Notes under the pieces: model-generated
Told to the model about the DNA's origin: nothing
What the model saw: only the letters and a program-made list of their open reading frames with translations
The model's database searches: none
Program-made: the position numbers and the translations under genes
DNA from: Tribonema minus
Lineage: Eukaryota > Sar > Xanthophyceae > Tribonematales > Tribonemataceae
NCBI GenBank assembly: GCA_017506865.1
Contig: JAFCMP010000134.1
Coordinates: forward strand, 62,001-126,000
Direction of reading: 5' to 3'
Length of the DNA stretch: 64,000 nucleotides
Shown: one piece after another, positions 1-9,430 of the stretch
How positions within the stretch are numbered: the first letter of the stretch is position 1
How the letters are laid out: every line of letters begins with the position of its first letter

Positions 1-1
1 T

Positions 2-1041
2 ATGGACGAGGATGCTGGCATGGCGGAGGAGCCCGCTCCTCTGCCGCTTCCAGAAAAGATCCCTTTTCCATGGCTGACTTTGGTGGCGGTCATGGCCGTG
101 GCACTGGCACTGGTCCTGCTTCTGCTGCAGCGGCAACGCCGCAACAGCCAAGACGACTTTCGGTACGACGCCCTGGGAGCTGCGCAGTACCAGTTCAAGC
201 TACACCCACACACCGAGCACTATCAAACCCTGAAGGCCAACTTCCCGGAGAACGCAGCCGACATACGGCCTCTGCAAAGGGCACTCTTCGAGAGGGCTTT
301 GGTCAACATACCTCTCGTGATGCAGATTACGCACGAAGCAAACCAGGCCAGCCAGCTGTACAAACGATCAAGTAAGTGAATTCAAGCAGCTGTGCTGTTC
401 TTTGCAATGCCATTTGGTGTCACAATTGACCGGTGCCTTGCTAGGTGCTGCCGACAGCCCCCCTTGTCTTGATGACGAGTTGTCACTGCTGTTGCATTCA
501 TGGACATGTCTCGTACTGCTTGTAGTCCCTTTTCAGATCAAAAGTGATTGTGTTGCTGGTCTGTGTGACCTTCTCAGGCCTCAATATCTTGCACCACTCG
601 CCTTCCTGTCACTGTGTTGCAGTGATTTCGGAATCAGCGTGGCGTGCTATCCGCAAGGCAGAGGACACTCTCAAGGCAGAAATGGATGATGTGAGTGCGG
701 AGGCAGACGAGCTGCAACAGGGATGGGGAGCAGAGATCTGGCAGCAGGCGATGCATGTGCACGTGCAATCGCAGGAACGGCAAGCGCAGGCGGCGGCTGC
801 TGCTGAGGCAGCGGAGAAGGAGCAGCGAACGCAAGCCAACCGTGCAAAACGCGAGAAGCAAAAGGAGCGGCAGAAAGCCAAGAAGGCAGGCTCAGCGGCG
901 CCCCCGCCACCAACGCCAGAGGAGGCGGCGGAGCGCGCAAGGAAGGAACTGGAGGAACAGCTGGCAGCGGAGGAGGAGCGCAAGGCAGCGGCGCAGAAGC
1001 AGCGCTCAGTCAACCGACGAGGCAGCAAGAAGGGGCGATAG
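2..1041 (+). CDS. SEC66: Sec66/Sec71-like ER protein-translocation subunit, two exons (start possibly further upstream)
   Basis: The exons are 2-371 and 623-1041, with a GTAAGT donor and a TTGCAG acceptor, and join in phase to give about 262 aa. An N-terminal membrane anchor (about residues 22-42, Leu/Val/Ala-rich) is followed by RQRR and a conserved soluble domain. The second exon carries the Sec66 hallmark: W followed by an acidic/basic helix with KAE, then ELQQGWG and an aromatic I/W segment. The tail (about residues 185-262) is a highly charged Ala/Glu/Lys/Arg coiled coil ending in basic residues. In fungi Sec66/Sec71 is a non-essential partner of Sec62/Sec63 in post-translational import into the ER; the same role here is inference from family. 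The first ATG lies at base 2, so an upstream in-frame start cannot be excluded. The gene converges on the MORN gene. Confidence 0.8.
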
Positions 1042-2331
1042 GGGAGAGGCGATGTGAGAGTGGGGGTATTGTGGTGAGTCAGGCGGGGGGAGGGGGTTGG
1101 CCCTTACACTTTGCCGTGCGTCAGCACTTGAGGCTGCCGCATCATGGTGCGCTTCTCTTTGTCAATCACAACTCAGTTTTACAGTGCGCTGTGCCCGAAG
1201 TCTTTGGCGTGCTCTGGCTAGTGCTCTTCTTCGTCATGCTGTGGTTGCATCGGTGATGGCAATGTGAGCTGTGTGCCATGCAATGTGCTGGTCGTGTTGA
1301 AGCTCATCATGTAATTACTTAAGGTCACTGCATGTTGTACTTGTTGTTTGCAACCTAAAGTTGTACTACTGCAAACAAAGACTACAGCGCGTCTCAGACG
1401 CTGCAACTTCATACCAAAGCCTCAGTCAATACACCACTTCACTTCAACACAGGAAATGCCAGCAAGGAGGAGTAGTTCAGGTGGTTGCGTCACTTGAATG
1501 AAATATTCAGATGGGTTGTGTAACTTCGTGAAACGGCAGTGTTGACCATCGCCGATGTTTTGCATTGTGAAGTCCTGCACCACCTATCCCCTTAGCTGCA
1601 TGATGATGAAGCAGGTTTGTACGTCTTCGTGATGTAGCCGGCATTCCTCTGGTTTGAATGCAACTAATCACCTTCACTGCTGACACAAACGCTAAAACCT
1701 GATGAATCTCATGAAGGTGTTTCCGATAGATGGTGCTTTCACAAGAGAGTGATCAAGCTGCTTTGTCCTTTTGACAGGACGAAGTTGCTCAGTACTTCAG
1801 CATGTCTTGGCATTGCCATTTGAGTTTACAAAGGTACAATGCTGCCATGTGGATGCACATTTGTTGTTCATCAGGATTCATGTGCCGACGAACAGACATG
1901 CACAAGCAGGTAGTCACAGTTATAGCAGTGTGTACAATGTTACAGCCTAACTTACAGGGCATGCCTACTTGCCGACTCATTGTTGTATAAAGAACGCAGC
2001 TGTAGCACGGATGTGCACCTCAAAATCTGACCATGTCAAACCAGTTGTCAAAGCTGCATGCATACGGGGTTGTGGACGATGATGTGCGCACATCAGTCTG
2101 TAAATACAGCATGATTCGTCATTGCTGACCATTGACAGTAACAGTACTTGTGTACATACATGCAAGGCAGAGCTTCGCTGCTCTTTTAGATGTATGGCAG
2201 GGCAATATGCAGGCTTGCTCTTTGTAGCTGACAAGCATCCAAGCATCAACTTCATCATGCACAGCCAGACAGCAAAGAAGTGCTCTAGAGAAAGCAGCCC
2301 CACCTTCAAATGCACACACACAGTGCAGATA
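1042..2331. other. intergenic region between convergent genes
   Basis: No supported coding exon. It should hold the 3' UTRs of the SEC66-like (+) and MORN (-) genes. TTACA, which reads TGTAA on the minus strand, occurs at 1940-1944 and 1952-1956 and could serve the MORN gene. Confidence 0.5.
1310..1314 (+). promoter_or_regulatory. candidate TGTAA poly(A) signal
   Basis: TGTAA lies about 270 nt after the SEC66-like stop. TGTAA is the usual chlorophyte poly(A) signal; a second copy at 1519-1523 is an alternative. Confidence 0.4.
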
Positions 2332-4413
2332 TTAATCGGCGGGCGCTGTATTGGCAGGTGAGCCGTTGGAGTGCTTTTGCAGACTCGTGTAGCCTCCAAA
2401 TCCTGCAATGGCATCAGCTGCACCACCGCGCATGGAGGCGCTGATGGCTACAGCTACTCTGGCGCCTACCTTATTGTCTGCTACAACTACATGCCTCAGC
2501 TTACCGCAGTTGGCCAGCATCCCTTGCGCGATTGCCTCGCCCCCCACCGCGCCTAAGCTGTTGGTCCTGAGGTTCAGACTAGTGAGGCTGCTGCTATGGG
2601 CTATTCCATTGGCTAATGCGACTCCTCCTTGCGCGCCCAGATTATTGCATGCTAGATCTAATCTTTGGAGCACAGTGTTCCGGCAGATGGAGTCGGCAAC
2701 GGCCGTGGCGCCCTCTGGCCCTAGTCCGCAGCCGGCCATGCCTAGCGCCGTGAGCGACGTTGATGCGCCTGCTGCGTCCATGAGCGCCAATGCGCCGCTG
2801 GCCCTGATCAGGTTCCAGCTCACATCCACCTCCAGCAGCGATGGCGCCTGCGCGATCATGCCCGCCAGCACCTCCGCACATGCGCTGTTGAGCCGGCACC
2901 TGGTCAGGCGCACCGCTCGCAGACTCACATTGGCTCCAGCCAGGTATGCCATGTAACCTGCGTCGCGAGCGGAGAGGCGAGAACCGCAAAGCTGCCAGGC
3001 CGGTAGCTCTTGCCATGCCCACTGCGGCACCGTCAGCCGCAGCGGCGGTGACATGTCCTGTGCAGTTTGCGATAACGCCGCAGCGACCTGTGACAAGAGG
3101 TGGGCCGGCAGGCAGCGCTTGACGTGCAGGGCGGAGTGCAAGCTGGGCAGCGCTGCTATCTGCCTCGCCAGCGCAGTGCATGCGAGCTCTGAGAGTGGCG
3201 GCACGATGAGGTCGCCCGGGGCTAGACTGACAGCCTTTCTGTCATCCTCTATTTGGAGTTGCAACTCATATTCGTCGGAGTGGCCGTCTTGAAAATTGCC
3301 GCGGTTGCGCTTGCCAGCCTCGTCCATGTATGTCCCGGGGCCGTCTCGGGAGCCAAAGCGAAACCGTCCTGTGTGAACAGCTCCGCTGGGCCATGACATG
3401 ACACCTTCCCCATGCTCCTTTCCTTGGGCGAACTGCCCCGAGTAGTGCCGTCCGTCCGGCCACATTTTGACCCCTCTGCCATGCATCATGCCATTGGCCA
3501 TCTGCCCAATGTAGTGGCGGCCATTGGGCCAATGCCATGTGGCAGCTTTGTGGCCCTTGCTGGTATGGGGTTGGCCTTCCAGAAATGGTCCCTCACACCA
3601 GCTTCCGTCTTGATACTCGGCGTACCCTACGCCTGTGGCACGTGCGCCAATGATGTCGCCAAAATATTCGACCAGGCTGCCATCATGTTCGCGCCAGCAC
3701 ATGTAGTCGCCGGTGCCACGCCCAAAGTCTGTCACACAGCGGCGCCGCATGGCTCTCGCTCTGTTCTGCTGCCTGCGCGCCTCCCCGCATCTCACAGCTT
3801 CCGCATGTGCAATCGCTGCGCTGGCGTCCTGCTCTGCTGCGCGACTGGTGCGGCTGTAGCGTTCGAATGTGTGGAAGAAAAGGCACTTGGAGTACTCTTT
3901 GAAGAGGGCACTGCTGACCAGCAGGTCGCCTATCTCAGGGCTCCAGCGCAACCGCTGCGCCTCTGTGCTGACTTTAGGGCCTCGTTTGTCTTTTTGTGGC
4001 AAGGCCTGAGGGTGCTTCTCGCCAGCACGTGCGACTAACCACGCCAGGCAGGGGCGACAGAGGACATAAGCGGATACCACAGCCCGACTGTCTGCAGAGA
4101 ACACCAGAGGGCCGCTCTCGCGAATAGCCTCCGTCTGACAGCACCTGCAGCACCTGCCCCTGTTAAAGTATACTGGCGTGCCGTCTGCCCATCTCTTGAC
4201 GTACTCGCAATCTTTGTCCGGTTGTTCGAGCGACACCTGGTGTGAGATGACGTGCCAATAGAAAGGCGGCCTCTCCCTGCATCCATCATCCACAAAAACC
4301 CAGCCCTTGTGTGAGACACAGATACCCGCGACGTAAAGCTCTTGACTGAGTAACGGCTTGGAGTCCTTAAGTGTGACATTATCTTGCGGCGTTAGCTTAG
4401 CCAGGGTCCTCAT
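2332..4413 (-). CDS. WW-like / MORN-repeat / leucine-rich-repeat protein, single exon
   Basis: An uninterrupted 693-aa frame. About residues 35-70 look like a degenerate WW domain (GWVFV, then FYWH and EQP, with Leu where the second Trp is expected). A Cys-rich patch (CCRCC, then CRPC; about 86-120) could bind metal. Four to five MORN repeats (about 265-375) show the usual pattern, e.g. WPNGRHYIGQ and MWPDGRHYSGQF. The C-terminal third (about 500-670) has ribonuclease-inhibitor-type leucine-rich repeats of about 28 residues (LTALGMAGCGLGPEGA, LQRLDLACNNLGAQGG, LTSLNLRTNSLGAVGG). MORN proteins often act at membranes or in cilia; LRRs bind proteins. A scaffold role is inference. Lack of introns is unusual for this window and could mean a retro-copied origin. 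Confidence 0.75.
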   Translation of the reverse strand: MRTLAKLTPQDNVTLKDSKPLLSQELYVAGICVSHKGWVFVDDGCRERPPFYWHVISHQVSLEQPDKDCEYVKRWADGTPVYFNRGRCCRCCQTEAIRESGPLVFSADSRAVVSAYVLCRPCLAWLVARAGEKHPQALPQKDKRGPKVSTEAQRLRWSPEIGDLLVSSALFKEYSKCLFFHTFERYSRTSRAAEQDASAAIAHAEAVRCGEARRQQNRARAMRRRCVTDFGRGTGDYMCWREHDGSLVEYFGDIIGARATGVGYAEYQDGSWCEGPFLEGQPHTSKGHKAATWHWPNGRHYIGQMANGMMHGRGVKMWPDGRHYSGQFAQGKEHGEGVMSWPSGAVHTGRFRFGSRDGPGTYMDEAGKRNRGNFQDGHSDEYELQLQIEDDRKAVSLAPGDLIVPPLSELACTALARQIAALPSLHSALHVKRCLPAHLLSQVAAALSQTAQDMSPPLRLTVPQWAWQELPAWQLCGSRLSARDAGYMAYLAGANVSLRAVRLTRCRLNSACAEVLAGMIAQAPSLLEVDVSWNLIRASGALALMDAAGASTSLTALGMAGCGLGPEGATAVADSICRNTVLQRLDLACNNLGAQGGVALANGIAHSSSLTSLNLRTNSLGAVGGEAIAQGMLANCGKLRHVVVADNKVGARVAVAISASMRGGAADAIAGFGGYTSLQKHSNGSPANTAPAD

Positions 4414-5533
4414 CGCCTTCCCTCCTCACCAGTTCTGTGTGAGTGTTTTTTGTTTGCGCGATGTAACGGCTTTAGAAACCTAGTGACTCGCCAGCCGGAA
4501 AAGTCGAAGTTGCACTTGAGCGGGTGGTGTGGTGCGCGTCCCATTTGGTGCGTGTGTGCCGCTATTTATTAATGGTCGTCATTCTTGTCACGGTTCTTTG
4601 CCACATCAAACCGGGGAGGGGGGACGGGGAATGAAGGTCAATGTGCACAATGCATCTCTTAGGCTCATCGAGCCGATTCGCTGTTGCACATGACATGCTC
4701 TCCAGCCAGTGATTAGTGTATGATGGAAGACGTTGACATTGTGTATGGCTGTCACCTTTTCTGACAAAGATGTTGCCTTGACGTTTCCCCAGTAATGACA
4801 CACATGGCGGAGTCGAAAGCCACCATTGAGACAAGGAGTAGACCAGTTCGCCATCATCAGAATGCCGCTGCCGATGTTGTCAGGATGGTCTCGACCCCCA
4901 AACGCAAACCAGAATGCCAGATTGAGGGGGGATGCAGGTCTGATGAAGGGATGAAGGTTGCTGACAGTTGCAACCTGAAAATCACAAGCCTCTGCCCCAT
5001 ACCCACAACTAACAAATACATAATTCACGAGTACACCTACTTGTGGGGTGTTGGTGGTAGTGTGAAGAGGGGGAAGCCTGTTTGCGGTTGAGTCTCTCTT
5101 CGGAGAAGGAATGTTGCATTGAGTGCACATCCAAAGAGAGGGCTTTTCGCGCCCCTTGCGAAGCGAAATTAATAAAAGTACATCTACCTCTGCCTTTCCA
5201 AGTCCCAGGAGCAAGCTTCGCCCCCGCCATGCTTGTAAAAAAAAAGGTTGTGCCTGAGGCCGTCTTTTATGGCGCCTCAAAAGTCCCGGTCAAAAGGGAT
5301 CGGCGGCACTTTTTTTTGCCCGAAACCGCGCGAGCCACTTTATGGGCCTGATTTCAGCAAATCGGCAGTCGCCCGATCCCCACAAGGCAGCAAAACCTCT
5401 GGATGTGCAGCAAAGTGCCGGTCACTTTGCTGTGGCCTGGCGTGCCGGCGAAAAGTGCCTGGGGAAGGCTGTAACGTCAATCGAGAGCAGGTGGAGGTGG
5501 GGTCACAGCAGGCCAACAAGGGACGTGGGGGCT
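4414..5533. other. upstream region with a decayed retroelement tail
   Basis: No confident host exon. Bases 4795-5181 hold what looks like an old relative of the retroelement family (separate entry). Bases 5225-5345 contain A- and T-tracts and short GC-rich repeats upstream of the DDE nuclease gene and may be its promoter. No terminal inverted repeat was found by eye. Confidence 0.4.
4795..5181 (+). mobile_element. possible relic of a REL-type retroelement 3' end (copy G)
   Basis: At 4797 the DNA reads ATGACACACATGGC, coding MTHMAES, the peptide found near the C-terminus of the intact element at about 18958. Downstream, bases 5138-5181 match the element tail: GGCTTTTCGCGCCC, then AATTAATAAAAGTAC. 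The spacing is about 370 nt instead of about 190 nt and the rest is not alignable by eye, so this is an old or distinct family member. Confidence 0.4.
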
Positions 5534-8069
5534 ATGGCGGACGCCTCCATCATAGCTGCCCTGCTGCAGACGATAAATCGCCAAGCTCAGTTCGCGGTGG
5601 TCGCACGGGAGCTGTTGGATGACAGCACACCTCGACGCAAGCGCTGCCGCAGAGTGTATGAGCGACCAGACTATCGCAGAACAGCGTGGATGACGATGCT
5701 GGACAATGAAGCGCAGCTGCTGGACCCCACGTCAAGGGAGGCGAAGAAGTTCAGGCGTCGCTTTCGCCTTCCGTACCCCATGTTCAAGGAGCTTGTGGCG
5801 TTGGTGCGGGAGAAGGGCTGGCTGCCGTGCGCGGATGCGGATGTTGCTGGGCGTCCATGCATTCCCCTGGAGCTCAAGGTACATTGCACGCTGGTAGCGC
5901 ATGGTTGTTCATGCTAGCCGCAGGTGCCCTGCAAATTCACCGTCCGTAAACGGCAATCGTTGCACACACTGTGACAGCTTCAAGAATAATGTGCCAACAT
6001 GTGCCGTAGGGAAACCATGGTTACTATGGAATACAAGCTTCTTTTGCTACACTACGAATAGGAGTGGCAGTTGCGCTGTGTCGCTGTCAATAATCAGCTC
6101 AGCTGCTGTGCAATAGCTGTTTTTAACTATTGCTATGAGCTGAAACTCAATGTTCTATATTGCCAACGCATACTGCCTAGCTTCGCAGCTTCTCTGAAAT
6201 GAGCCCTTGCCAGCTGTTGCCACTTGTTGTACATGCATTGTCAAAGTTGCAGTCCTGTCATCTTCGGGAGTCTGCGTATACATCTGGCATGCAACCAGCA
6301 TAATAACATCATCTGCATTCTGCCTTTCAAATGTTGTCTGCATTGATGCCAACATAAGCGCGCATGATGGCATCAGCAGGGCCGAACGCCGACAATACAT
6401 TTTATGCTGCTCTTCGCTGCCGCAGGTTCTTGGGATATTGCAGATACTGGGCAGGGGAAATTGCATGGATGACATTGAGATCGTCTCAGGCATGTCAGAG
6501 TCAACAACTTGGCGGGCGTTCCACGCCTTCTGCGGCAGCTTCGCGCGGGACATGTACGATGAGTGGATCCACATGCCAACAGGAGCGGAGTTGAACAAGG
6601 TCATGCAGGACTATGCTGACCTGGGGTTTCCGGGCGCCATTGGCTCAGCTGATGTCACCCATGTACCATGGGACAAGACACCTGCGGCACATACCCAGTA
6701 CTACACCGGCAAGGAAGGATTCCCTACCATCGCCTATCAGGTGACTGTGGATCATTCGGGGCGGGTGCTGGGAGTGACCAAGGGCTTTCCAGGCTCAAGG
6801 AACGACAAGACCATAGTACGTTTCGACTTACTCGTGTCAAAGGTCAAGAATGACCCTTCTTACACGGAGCTGGAGTACAATCTGGTCGATGCAGACGGGA
6901 GGTCGGTGACACAACGTGGCGTGTACCTGATTGTGGATGGCGGCTACCACAAGGTCAGCAATGTTGTACGTGAACAGGGTATATATATATATATCTAGCT
7001 GTGTCAAATGTGTTCAGTTCAAGTGCTCACAGGCGAGTTGCTCATTGCTGCATTGTCACTTAAGCCTTAGTCTAACCCTAACCCCACATTCAAAACCAGA
7101 TTATCCGACTTGAACTTAATCATACGACAGAACAGTCTCATATCGCAAAGCGCACTCCACAGCGCATTGTGTAGCTGTCATGTTGAAGGCACTTGTTTGT
7201 GACTGCAATTGGACTTTCTGATGTCAATGATTTCATATGCCTTAAGTTTGTAACGCTGCTTGCAGCAAATGATGCTGCGTGCAGCATGAGCCACAGACTG
7301 ATGTTGCACATCAGAGCACCGCACCGCAGAGCTTGCGTTTGTTGTGACTTAAGCAATATGTTGGACCTGACGCCAAAATCGATCATCAAACGTCATCACC
7401 GTTGCTGCACAACACCATGTCCATTATACAATTTGCAGTCACTGTGCTGCGCCTGCTCCAGTGCGTGCTTTTGCTGGTTCAACTGAATACGCTTGCAGCA
7501 GACTGTGGGCTACCATATGCTGTCACATTTGTTTGATGTCATGACTGCTCATTGACTCATCAAGAACGTGCACTGGCTTCTTCTGTTTTCCTGTGTTGCA
7601 GTGGCGATGCCTCATATGTCCACTGAAGGCATGCTTGACCCAAGAGCAGCTCCGCTGGAGCAAATGGCTGGAGAGTGTGCGCAAAGATGTGGAGTGCTTC
7701 TTTGGTGTGCTGAAGGGTCGCTTTAGTATCCTCAACCTTCCCCTACAGTACTATTCAATAGACAGGATTGACAATATTTTTTTCACATGCTGCATCCTGC
7801 ATAACATGCTGCATGCTTACGATGGGCTGGAGGAGTTTGAGCGGGGTATTGATTGGGCTGGGGCTGATGGCATGCACGAGCCATGGCTTGCAAACCCCAC
7901 GGCTGATTTTGCAAGGATGGGGCATGGCAGGGACAACATGCCTCAGGAGAGGGTTGAAGTTGATAGCGACTTTGCCTCACTGAGATCAAAGCTTATTACG
8001 CACTTCAACGCCATGTGGCAGCGCGGTAGGGTGCAGTGGTTGGTCCACCGCTCAGGATCTAGCGCCTGA
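5534..8069 (+). CDS. PIF/Harbinger-type DDE nuclease (HARBI1/plant transposon protein family), three exons
   Basis: The exons are 5534-5878, 6426-6953 and 7602-8069, all phase 0, giving 446 aa. Exon 1 carries the N-terminal helical region (DPTSREAKKFRRRFRLPYPMF). Exon 2 has the catalytic core: first Asp in GSADVTHVPW, a YYTGKEGFPTI block, GFPGSRNDKT, and the second Asp in IVDGGYHK. Exon 3 opens with WRCLICP and supplies the catalytic Glu in VRKDVECFFGVLKGRF, then CCILHNMLHA. All three DDE residues are present and the frame is open. Autonomous Harbinger elements also carry a Myb/SANT-like partner ORF and terminal inverted repeats; neither was seen. It could be a live transposon whose ends I missed or a domesticated host gene. 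Intron 2 contains a TA-dinucleotide run (about 6979-6992). Confidence 0.8.
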
Positions 8070-8437
8070 GCATTTCTGCCAACAGTCATTGTCACTATTT
8101 TCAAACTTCACGATACGGTCATGATGGTGGATGACTTTGCATCCATTCAATGCCTGTCGCACATGTGATCACAATAATAAGTTCAAAAACTATGATCACA
8201 AGATGGAACTTCGACTTGATGTTGCATACCTTGCCAGTTGTCAGCAACAACTGGAGTAGCACTCATAGTCCGTGCTCACACTGAGATCTGCGGACCGCAA
8301 TTGTACTTGATAGTTTGATGTTGTTTGTGTATGAATGTTCAAACAATTGCATACCGTGCGACACACCCATCTGACATAACAGCTGTATGCGTGCGCGTGA
8401 GACCCCATGCATGCATACTCCGAGGTACATGAATTGT
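8070..8437. other. 3' flank of the DDE nuclease gene
   Basis: AT-richer sequence without coding potential; nothing recognisable before the first retroelement fragment at 8450. Confidence 0.5.
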
Positions 8438-8449
8438 GTACAAATATAG

Positions 8450-8578
8450 TCGTTTGAGTGGTTCTCATTAAGACACTTTCATACTGTCACACGACATGTA
8501 GATTCCGTACGTACAGCAAGCTTAGATACCATTCATCTGGGCTTTTTTGCGCCGTCAGCGAGAATTATAAAAAAAAAA
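8450..8578 (+). mobile_element. REL retroelement 3'-UTR fragment, copy A
   Basis: Homologous to the 3' UTR of copy D starting at the stop codon (CGTTTGAGTGGTT), through TGTAGATTCC and the CTGGGC(T)n hairpin, to an A-run. It is diverged from B/C/D and closer to copy F. It is flanked by GTACAAATATAG (8438-8449) and GTACAATTATAG (8579-8590), a 12-bp target-site duplication with one mismatch. It is severely 5'-truncated. Confidence 0.8.
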
Positions 8579-8590
8579 GTACAATTATAG

Positions 8591-9357
8591 CTGTGTCAAG
8601 CGCCACGCGTCAAGGCGCACGACACCATTGTCCACAATAGCGTCAAGAGGGCCACGCAGCGCCTCCTGCGGCAATACCTCAAAACGGGACTGGTGGACGA
8701 GGACTACACGCCGTTTCTGGGGTCCGCCGGGCCGCCGGGGAGTCGCAGGATGGACATCGTGCTGCCTGCCGACGCCTTCCCGGTGACCGGCTACGACGAC
8801 CCGACACGCCACCTACCGCTCATGGTGGACGTTACCTGCTTCGAGGCACAGGTGGCGTCGCGGGCGGCGAAGACTGCAGCAGACCCCGAGCGATGCTGCC
8901 GCGACCAAGAGGCCGCCAAGACTACCCACTATTCTGGTCATTATGATCAGAATTGCTACAAACTTGCCACATTGGCAATAGGGTCATTTGGCAGCATCGG
9001 GGAGCAGGGGCGGAAGCTGCTGGAGGCTGTGGCGACGGAGTATGCCAGCAGGATGTCAGTGCCCGGAGGAGCGCGCCCTAAAGCTCTCAAGGGCATCGCC
9101 CTGGCGCGCTTACGCTCGGCACTGTCGGCAGCGCTCCACATGGCGTACTCTGGCCGTGTCATGACACACATGGCAGAATCCAGGGGGGGGGGGCACATGG
9201 AGGAGGACGTAGGGGAGGACCCCGAGATGCCATTTGGCGGCGGCGGCGTTTGAGTGGTTGTCGTTGCGACACTTTCAGACTGTCATACGACATGTAGATT
9301 CCTTACAGCTAGATGCCAATCATCTGGGCTTTTTCGCGCCCTGAGCGAGAATTAACA
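8591..9357 (+). mobile_element. REL retroelement, 5'-truncated copy B
   Basis: Almost identical to the last 768 nt of copy D. It starts inside the coding region at CTGTGTCAAGCGCC, keeps an open frame to the stop at 9251-9253 (the last ~220 codons, including the REL nuclease motifs), and has the full 3' UTR. The flanks AAAAAGTACAATTATAG at 8574-8590 and 9357-9373 form a target-site duplication of up to 17 bp. It inserted directly behind copy A. Confidence 0.9.
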
Positions 9358-9378
9358 AAAAGTACAATTATAGAATTG

Positions 9379-9395
9379 ATAAAAAGTACCATTAG
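9379..9395 (+). repeat. left target-site duplication of copy D
   Basis: ATAAAAAGTACCATTAG is identical to 19153-19169 beyond the element's 3' end. The A-rich part is partly ambiguous because element tails are also A-rich; AGTACCATTAG is the informative core. Confidence 0.65.
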
Positions 9396-9419
9396 GGTTA
9401 GGGTTAGGGTTAGGGTTAG
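9396..9419 (+). repeat. telomere-like (GGTTAG)4 array at the 5' end of copy D
   Basis: Four perfect GGTTAG units directly follow the copy D left target-site duplication and precede TGACAAGTAC, where copy C later inserted. It is either the native start of the element's 5' leader, DNA added at the 5' junction, or an interstitial telomere repeat. Confidence 0.7.
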
Positions 9420-9430
9420 TGACAAGTACT

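Noticed and set aside
6979..6992. TA-dinucleotide run as a Harbinger target site
   Set aside because: It lies inside an intron of the nuclease gene, is a simple microsatellite and has no partner repeat.
9390..9419. A true chromosome end or fusion point at the TTAGGG array
   Set aside because: Only four units, and flanking target-site duplications explain the array as lying within a retroelement insertion.
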